A DNA stretch of 64,000 nt, taken from NCBI GenBank assembly GCA_964511385.1, contig CAZEFE010000002.1, forward strand, positions 186,001 through 250,000, written 5' to 3'. Below, in pieces: positions 58,510 through 64,000 of the stretch (position 1 is the stretch's first letter; every line of letters starts with the position of its first letter). The notes beneath the pieces are model-generated. The model was not told where the DNA came from, ran no database searches, and was given only the letters and a program-made list of their open reading frames with translations. A program made the translations under genes and the position numbers. The DNA comes from CAILHX01 sp964511385. Lineage in GTDB: Bacteria; Pseudomonadota; Gammaproteobacteria; Burkholderiales; Methylophilaceae.

Positions 58510-59280
58510 ATGACTGATATTGCAGATAGGCATGAGCCAGAGCGCCAGCAAAAAGAGATGCTTGAAGCGTTGTTTCAACATACAGAACTGACTCAGTTCG
58601 AGATGTTTCGTAATTTTCCAGTATTTACGCCCAGGTATAACATGGCTCGCTTCCTGAGCCATTACGAAATTTTCAAGAAAGTGGCTAATCTCCCCGGAGT
58701 TATCGTTGATCTGGGAGTTTATCGAGGCTCGTCATTGTTCACTTGGGCAAAGCTATGCGAGATATTTTGCCCTACGGATATTCGAAAAGTTGTGTATGGT
58801 TTTGATACTTTTGCCGGTTTTGTGAAAATTGCTAAAGAAGATGGGCCCGAAAACTTGGTGCAGGATGTGAAGCCCGGCGGATATTTTGGTGGTGCTTCAA
58901 TTGAGCAAGATTTGGTACTTGCGCGAAAGGCAATGAATTGCGACAGGCATCTGAGCCATGTCGAACGCATTGAATTCATTAAAGGGGACGTAGTGGAAAC
59001 GATTCCAGAATTCACGCGGGGAAAGGGTGCTGGCTTGAGGATTGCGGTACTAAACCTTGACCTGGATTTATATGAACCAACCAAGTGTGCGCTTGAGCAT
59101 TTCGTTCCATTAATGACGCCAGGCGGTATCATTATTTGTGATGAATATGCTGTCGATACGTTCGGGGGAGAATCAAAAGCGGTTGATGAATACTTCATCA
59201 AGCATTTTGGTCGCCGCCCAAAGCTTAACAAAGTCACTTGGCACAGTAATCCATCGGCATATATTGAGGTTGATTGGTGA
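58510..59280 (+). CDS. TylF-type O-methyltransferase (second)
   Basis: 256 residues: GVIVDLGVYRGSSLFTWAKL, VVYGFDTFAGF, LNLDLDLYEPTKCALEHF and IICDEYAVDTF mark SAM- and metal-dependent TylF/MycF enzymes. Related to but distinct from the one at 6373. It sits 33 bases after the DegT gene and overlaps the next gene. Confidence 0.82.
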   Translation: MTDIADRHEPERQQKEMLEALFQHTELTQFEMFRNFPVFTPRYNMARFLSHYEIFKKVANLPGVIVDLGVYRGSSLFTWAKLCEIFCPTDIRKVVYGFDTFAGFVKIAKEDGPENLVQDVKPGGYFGGASIEQDLVLARKAMNCDRHLSHVERIEFIKGDVVETIPEFTRGKGAGLRIAVLNLDLDLYEPTKCALEHFVPLMTPGGIIICDEYAVDTFGGESKAVDEYFIKHFGRRPKLNKVTWHSNPSAYIEVDW

Positions 59281-59978
59281 GAGTCGGAATAATTCAATCC
59301 AATTATATTCCCTGGAGAGGTTATTTTGACTTTATTGCCTCGGTAGATTTGTTTGTGATTCATGATGACCTTCAATATACAAAAGGGGACTGGAGAAATC
59401 GGAACAAGATAAAGGTAAAGAATGGGACAAAATGGCTCTCAGTCCCAGTGAATTACACGCATACCACACAACTGATTTGTGAAACAAAAATTGACTACTC
59501 GCAGAAATGGTGGCGTGATCATCTAAACCAATTTCGTGAAAATTACATAGCTACGCCATATTTCAAGGATGCTTTTTCTATTTTAGAAAAAAACCTAACA
59601 AAAAATTTCGAAACTATTGCAGCATTAAATCTATCTCTTATTAAGGATGTCAGCGAATACCTTGAGATAAATACCCCCTTGGTGATGTCTTCTGAATATT
59701 GTCCCGAGGGGAGTAAAACGGAGCGACTTATTTCGATACTGGAAAAGACCGAAGCCACTGTCTATGTCTCGGGGCCTGCTGCGGATAGTTATCTTGATAA
59801 AGATATGTTCGTGCGTGCCGGAATAGGCCTTGAGTATAAAAGTTATGTATACCCTGAATATCCTCAACAATATGGTGGCTTTGAGCCGGCAGTAACGGTG
59901 TTTGATCTTATTGCAAATTGCGGGAAAGCATCTGCTGAAATGATAAAAAGCATGATGCCTAACCAGTTGGTTTTATAA
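59277..59978 (+). CDS. WbqC-family protein
   Basis: 233 residues. MRVGIIQSNYIPWRGYFDFI, DDLQYTKGDWRNRNKIK and KWLSVPV are the WbqC signature, with the C-terminal YPQQYGGFEPAVTVFDLI. The family is found in O-antigen and capsule clusters and may add an amino-acid-like or acyl group. GTG at 59277 overlaps the TylF stop (GTGA) and is preferred over TTG 59274. Confidence 0.85.
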   Translation: MRVGIIQSNYIPWRGYFDFIASVDLFVIHDDLQYTKGDWRNRNKIKVKNGTKWLSVPVNYTHTTQLICETKIDYSQKWWRDHLNQFRENYIATPYFKDAFSILEKNLTKNFETIAALNLSLIKDVSEYLEINTPLVMSSEYCPEGSKTERLISILEKTEATVYVSGPAADSYLDKDMFVRAGIGLEYKSYVYPEYPQQYGGFEPAVTVFDLIANCGKASAEMIKSMMPNQLVL

Positions 59979-60007
59979 CTGACCCATTACTGGACGTTGA
60001 AGCCATC

Positions 60008-60955
60008 ATGAAAAAAAAGATTTTTTCTATTGTGGTCCCGGTATACCAGAATATCGGAAACTTGCCGACAACTATTCCCGCTTTGTTGGGCTTGCAAGAG
60101 CAGTTGTCTGAATACGAACTGGAATTGGTGTTTGTGGATGATGGCTCGACCGATGGTTCTTATGATCTATTGATTAAGTTTGCTACGTCCAATCCAGATC
60201 AAATCAGGGTCGTCAAACTGGCTCGCAATTTTGGGCAAAATCCAGCGATCTTGGCGGGTTTGCATTTTGCTACAGGCGACTGTGTAGGGATTGTTTCGGC
60301 AGACCTGCAGGAGCCATGTGAGTTATTTGTAGCCATGACTAAGGCATGGCAGCAAGGCGCCAAGTTTGTGATTGGTGAAAGGCAAGGACGTGAAGAAAGT
60401 TGGTGGCAGCGCAATATTTCTGGCTTTTATTGGAGATTGATACAGAAATCCGCTTTTCCTGATTTACCAGATATGGGATATGATTTCTGCCTGCTGGATA
60501 GGCAGGTGGTTGAAAATCTCAAACATATCAATGAGAAAAACTCCCCTATTTTTATTCTTCTGTATTGGCTCGGCTACAATCCGACCCGGATTCCAATAGT
60601 CAGAAAAAAGCGAATGGTCGGGCGTTCTCAATGGCGTTTCTCCAAAAAGGTCAAGCTTGCTGTCGATACCCTGGTCGGCTTTACTTATTTGCCGAGCAGG
60701 ATGATCACTCTGATGAGTTTGTCAGCATCTATGTTGGCACTCATGTATCTTGCATATATTGTATATCGTTGGCATACCACGGGTGCGGCGCCACCCGGTT
60801 GGATGACAGTTGTTGGCCTGCTGTTGCTGCTGGGAGCGTTTATTCTGTTTGCCTTGGGCATTATCAGCGAATATCTCCTGCGTATTCTGGATGAGTCTCG
60901 CAAGCGGCCGCCATTTGTCGTGGATACCGTAATACAGAAAACCGATAGATCCTAA
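60008..60955 (+). CDS. GT2 glycosyltransferase, polyprenyl-phosphate-type (GtrB/DPM1-like)
   Basis: 315 residues. The GT-A part has VDDGSTDGSYDLL, VKLARNFGQNPAIL and GIVSADLQEP (metal-binding Asp). Two C-terminal membrane helices (SASMLALMYLAYIVY, VVGLLLLLGAFILFA) anchor it. It should load undecaprenyl-phosphate with a sugar for the membrane enzyme encoded next. One-base overlap with the next gene (TAATG). Confidence 0.87.
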   Translation: MKKKIFSIVVPVYQNIGNLPTTIPALLGLQEQLSEYELELVFVDDGSTDGSYDLLIKFATSNPDQIRVVKLARNFGQNPAILAGLHFATGDCVGIVSADLQEPCELFVAMTKAWQQGAKFVIGERQGREESWWQRNISGFYWRLIQKSAFPDLPDMGYDFCLLDRQVVENLKHINEKNSPIFILLYWLGYNPTRIPIVRKKRMVGRSQWRFSKKVKLAVDTLVGFTYLPSRMITLMSLSASMLALMYLAYIVYRWHTTGAAPPGWMTVVGLLLLLGAFILFALGIISEYLLRILDESRKRPPFVVDTVIQKTDRS

Positions 60956-62685
60956 TGCTTCTCGATCCTCCAGCGCTTTTCCCCTATCAGAAGTGGCGAA
61001 TGGGAGAGTTGTTGCTAGCTGGTGTCGTTGCGACACTAATTTTGAGTGTGTTGCTTTCAAAAGTGAGTTATTCCGGCGCTTGGGATGGTGATCCAGCCTT
61101 CCGTAACAGGTTGGCGATGGAGGCTGTCAACACGTTTGTTGCTGAGTGGAATGCCGGAAGAAACCCTTTGCTTGCATTTCTGCAAACATTCCACAGATTC
61201 CCAACGGTTGTGCATGAATCTATGCTGGCTTTATTTATCCTCCTGCTAAATGGGGTGCGGCCAATTGATTTTGATACCGTAGTGGTTTATGCCGCTTGGT
61301 TTTCTACGATCTGGACACTGATCGGAGTGCTGGTGCTGTATTGGATTTTAAGACTGTTCTCCACTCGCTGTATGGCATTGCTAGCCCTTCCAATCTGCGT
61401 TCTGGCTGGCTATATCCTGCTGTATGCAAACTTTCCCAGGCAGAACATGACTTCTCATGTGCTGGGGTGGGGGGCGCTGGCGGTCTATTTCTACTCGCGT
61501 ACTTTGCTTCATCGCCTGCCGATTTCGCGCGCAGTCTTGATTGGGCTCCTATTTGGACTTTCAGTGCCAACTCATTACAGCAGTACATACCTGGCTTTCG
61601 TTTTTGTTGCGCTAGAAGTTGTACTGGCCATCGTACAGCGCACTGGTATCAAGAGCCTGACTCTGAATTTGTGGTGGATATTTTCCACATCCCTCTTGGT
61701 GTGGTTACTGATCGATACCTATTATTACCTGATGGTATGGCTGCATCCATCAATTAAATTGTTTGGCGGAGTTTCTTTAAGTTCCAGTGATTATGGCTTT
61801 TTCAGCGGAATGCTGTATACATCGTCTCGTCTGATAGGTGAGGCGGCAGCGCACAAACTAGAGTACCCAGTGTGGTGGTTTATGCCTGGGTTCTTGTATA
61901 GAAATTTTGGCTTGATAGGTTCTGCCTTATTTTATCTGGGACTAATGGCCTTACTGTTGAAGGTAACCATTGCATTAAGGCATCAGTCGCAAACAACATG
62001 GGAACTCACTCTGCTGATGGCGACGACAACGATAGTGGTTTCTGCAATTATTTCATTGGGGTATTTTCAAAATGCCCGCAAACTGATGGTTTTTTATCCA
62101 GCGTGGTGTGTCGCCATACTATTGGGGCTGGAGTTTTGTGTTGAATCATTCCAATTTATGATGAAAAAATGTTCGGGAGCACAACTAGGATACAGTTGTA
62201 ATGCGAGACTCTCGGCAATTTCTAGATCATTTGTAATCTGGGGCCCGATTGGGATTGTACTGGTGCTGCATGGTTGGACTTATTGGCCATATGCTAGAGA
62301 TATTCATCATGCGAGGCGGGAGGTGGGGTACGTGCGGGAATACTTGGCAACACATGGCATAAACCGGCTTTTGGTGCAAAGCAGCACCCCTGACTTTACT
62401 ATGCGGTTCGCACCGCAGCAAAGCATTCTCGGTAAGACAGCGGTTAAGGATCTTAACTCCTACAAGTGGGTCTTGTTTAATCGGCTATATCGGGGCCAAA
62501 GCTTGGATTTGATGCGTAGGTTGAGAAATATCAAGCCGGTAGCCGTATTTAAAACCCAGAATGCCTTGCCGATTATTTGGTATGAATTTCCGCTCAGAAA
62601 AAGTTTTGTTGATTTTGATGATCCACTTACTCAAAATCGTAGTCTTTACCATTGGTCGGAAGTAAGGGAGGCCTTGGAAATATAA
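60955..62685 (+). CDS. Polytopic membrane glycosyltransferase-like protein (GT-C type)
   Basis: 576 residues with about ten membrane helices and a periplasmic C-terminal region. An acidic loop YSGAWDGDPAFRNR after the first helix resembles the DE/DD loop of GT-C enzymes (ArnT, PMT, GtrC). Placed after a GtrB-like gene, it probably transfers the lipid-linked sugar to the surface polymer in the periplasm. Specific family not recognised. Confidence 0.65.
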   Translation: MLLDPPALFPYQKWRMGELLLAGVVATLILSVLLSKVSYSGAWDGDPAFRNRLAMEAVNTFVAEWNAGRNPLLAFLQTFHRFPTVVHESMLALFILLLNGVRPIDFDTVVVYAAWFSTIWTLIGVLVLYWILRLFSTRCMALLALPICVLAGYILLYANFPRQNMTSHVLGWGALAVYFYSRTLLHRLPISRAVLIGLLFGLSVPTHYSSTYLAFVFVALEVVLAIVQRTGIKSLTLNLWWIFSTSLLVWLLIDTYYYLMVWLHPSIKLFGGVSLSSSDYGFFSGMLYTSSRLIGEAAAHKLEYPVWWFMPGFLYRNFGLIGSALFYLGLMALLLKVTIALRHQSQTTWELTLLMATTTIVVSAIISLGYFQNARKLMVFYPAWCVAILLGLEFCVESFQFMMKKCSGAQLGYSCNARLSAISRSFVIWGPIGIVLVLHGWTYWPYARDIHHARREVGYVREYLATHGINRLLVQSSTPDFTMRFAPQQSILGKTAVKDLNSYKWVLFNRLYRGQSLDLMRRLRNIKPVAVFKTQNALPIIWYEFPLRKSFVDFDDPLTQNRSLYHWSEVREALEI

Positions 62686-62698
62686 GCGCACGCCCAAT

Positions 62699-63793
62699 TT
62701 ATTTTCTTCTGCGGATTGGCATGGTTTCCATTTTTAGCCAAGCCTTCGAGTTGACAATACGCTCTACTTTGACGCCGCAATAGCCCATCGCTATCAGAAT
62801 GCCAGGCAGTGTATTTTTCAGATACAGCCTGAAAGCACGGTATGTAAATATAGATTGCATCCCTGCCAATATATTACGGTAGGTAAACCCCAGTTTGGTG
62901 ATGCCAGTGATTGGCAGATTTGCACGAGGGTAACCGGTAGTTGCAAGAGCGGCGCCGGCCACCCAGTCAAAATATGCAATATCCTCAGAAGTCATCTGCG
63001 TACGCCATTTTTCACGGTTTGCGGCGTCTATTGGTTTGCCTAGCATGCTGTGCGTGCTGCTGTTGGCAATGGCTTGTGCCATTTCGCTACTGTGAAAATT
63101 AAGCATTTCTGGGTTGAATTCAATGCCGATGAATTCGCACAATCTGCGCGCTTCGCGTTCCGGATTCTCCAATAAGTCTTCGTAGCGGATTTCGCAATAG
63201 CGTTCCGGGTGGAGTGTGCCCCAACGACGTTTTTGAGTAATGTGATCACGCCAGACACGCGCGGCAATGGCAAGATTTTCCGGTCCCATGCTTAACTTCC
63301 GCCACGATAGGAAAACGTCACGTCCATCGCGTACGATATGGATGAATTTGCCTTGCCTCCCTGAAGCGTGGTCGAGGTCTTCTAGCGGGATATGCTGGAA
63401 AAATGCACTTTTGTCGCCATACAGCGTTTTCCCCTTGAGCATGGCGTATTTTTCATAAATGGCATGAATTGTTTCTGGATAAGTCCGTGCTTCTTGTACG
63501 ATTTTTTCAAACTCATCTTGAGTGGTTAGTAACGAGTGCTTGGTCATTTCATCGAATCCGCGCTCCATTTCGGCCCGGGTTAACCAGATTTCAAGAAATG
63601 CATAAATGGCTCTGAGCAAACGCGTCCGTGCAGTTACGTTTTTTAGATTGCCGGCGAGGAACGCGTAACGAGAAAAAAGCGGTATGAAATGTGTTTCTGT
63701 CGGAATGGCTATTTGCCCGGTTTGGTCGAGCATGTTGGATAGCAGGTAAGTGCCGGAACGTGGGCACCCTACGATGAAATGCAGTGGTTTCAT
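62699..63793 (-). CDS. Sulfotransferase family protein
   Basis: 364 residues. The 5'-phosphosulfate site is VGCPRSGTYLLSNML and the 3'-phosphate site is HIVRDGRDVFLSWR, both of PAPS-dependent sulfotransferases. It probably sulfates a glycan or other metabolite. Convergent with the GT-C gene, with only 13 bases between. The frame is open upstream, but the ATG at 63793 overlaps the previous gene's stop and starts the family fold. Confidence 0.85.
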   Translation of the reverse strand: MKPLHFIVGCPRSGTYLLSNMLDQTGQIAIPTETHFIPLFSRYAFLAGNLKNVTARTRLLRAIYAFLEIWLTRAEMERGFDEMTKHSLLTTQDEFEKIVQEARTYPETIHAIYEKYAMLKGKTLYGDKSAFFQHIPLEDLDHASGRQGKFIHIVRDGRDVFLSWRKLSMGPENLAIAARVWRDHITQKRRWGTLHPERYCEIRYEDLLENPEREARRLCEFIGIEFNPEMLNFHSSEMAQAIANSSTHSMLGKPIDAANREKWRTQMTSEDIAYFDWVAGAALATTGYPRANLPITGITKLGFTYRNILAGMQSIFTYRAFRLYLKNTLPGILIAMGYCGVKVERIVNSKAWLKMETMPIRRRK

Positions 63794-64000
63794 GATATGG
63801 AAACATTTGTTTTTATGGAGCGAACTAACTTGACCGCGGGAATAGGGATAGCCAATGGAATAGGCTGGTTTGCCCAAGTGCCTGAGCGATGAGGGATAAA
63901 GCTATCCAGTTTGCTGTGATGCAATAATTTGCTAAGACTGGGTTGCTGGGAGTCGGTTGTAACTTTTGTTGCGGTCAGATGCAGTCGTTCGAGCATTTTT
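63790..64000 (-). CDS. 3' end of an upstream gene, cut by the window edge
   Basis: A - strand frame ends at 63790 with ATGA overlapping the sulfotransferase start and stays open to the window edge. The end reads FIPHRSGTWANQPIPLAIPI then KLVRSIKTNVSIS. The coupling suggests a real C-terminus; the family is not recognised. Confidence 0.45.
   Translation of the reverse strand, partial: KMLERLHLTATKVTTDSQQPSLSKLLHHSKLDSFIPHRSGTWANQPIPLAIPIPAVKLVRSIKTNVSIS

Noticed and set aside
1..64000. CRISPR arrays, tRNA or rRNA genes
   Set aside because: No regularly spaced direct repeats and no cloverleaf or rRNA-like conserved stretch were recognised by eye; a dedicated tRNA scan was not possible here.

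Overview
The window is a bacterial chromosome segment, most likely from a betaproteobacterium. That guess rests on the general look of the proteins and phage; no marker gene settles it. A surface-sugar biosynthesis cluster is split by a complete-looking Mu-like (transposable) prophage of about 40.7 kb (15643-56326).

Left host arm (1-15642, all + strand, mostly overlapping or closely spaced genes): this encodes synthesis and decoration of a nonulosonic-acid-like sugar. It carries two NeuB-family synthases (one cut by the window edge), an SpsF-type cytidylyltransferase, a class III aminotransferase, a carbon-nitrogen hydrolase, a PseG-like UDP-sugar hydrolase fused to a formyltransferase-like domain, an ATP-grasp ligase, a TylF-type methyltransferase, an epimerase, an IMPase-family phosphatase, a PIG-L deacetylase, a GNAT, a PFTS-like polysaccharide protein, a membrane acyltransferase, a flippase/LPG-synthase-like membrane protein and a DegT sugar aminotransferase. 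The set resembles the Bacillus spsC-G and Campylobacter pse logic (aminotransferase, acetyltransferase, hydrolase, synthase, CMP-transferase) with extra tailoring enzymes.

Prophage: it sits inside the DegT aminotransferase gene. Removing it together with one copy of GCCTTT rejoins the two halves in frame to a 382-residue protein. The end at 15643 resembles the Mu right end (TGAAGC followed by CGAAA repeats). Genes diverge from a c/ner switch near 37.0 kb. The rightward arm (37033-56210) holds ner, small regulators, transposase A and B, gam, HU, a DUF5131 enzyme, gemA, a Mor-like activator, holin, transglycosylase, Rz/Rz1, terminase, portal, F and G. The leftward arm (36975-15758) holds the repressor, a lipoprotein, protease/scaffold, capsid, sheath, tube, chaperone (with a -1 frameshift site), tape measure, baseplate, fibre and an adenine methyltransferase. 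Compared with Mu, the whole c-to-G block is inverted between the left end and gene I, so virion genes are split over two divergent arms. A shared GCGACG-NN-CGTCGC dyad lies 37-40 nt before the first gene of three late units on both arms, which suggests a common late control element.

Right host arm (56333-64000): the 3' piece of the DegT gene, a radical SAM enzyme whose start overlaps that gene's stop, a second DegT aminotransferase, a TylF methyltransferase, a WbqC-family protein, a GT2 glycosyltransferase and a membrane glycosyltransferase-like protein, all on +. A convergent sulfotransferase and the tail of another gene lie on -. No gene-free stretch exceeds 300 bases; the longest (35434-35682) is packed with dyad symmetries. 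No rRNA, tRNA or CRISPR array was seen.
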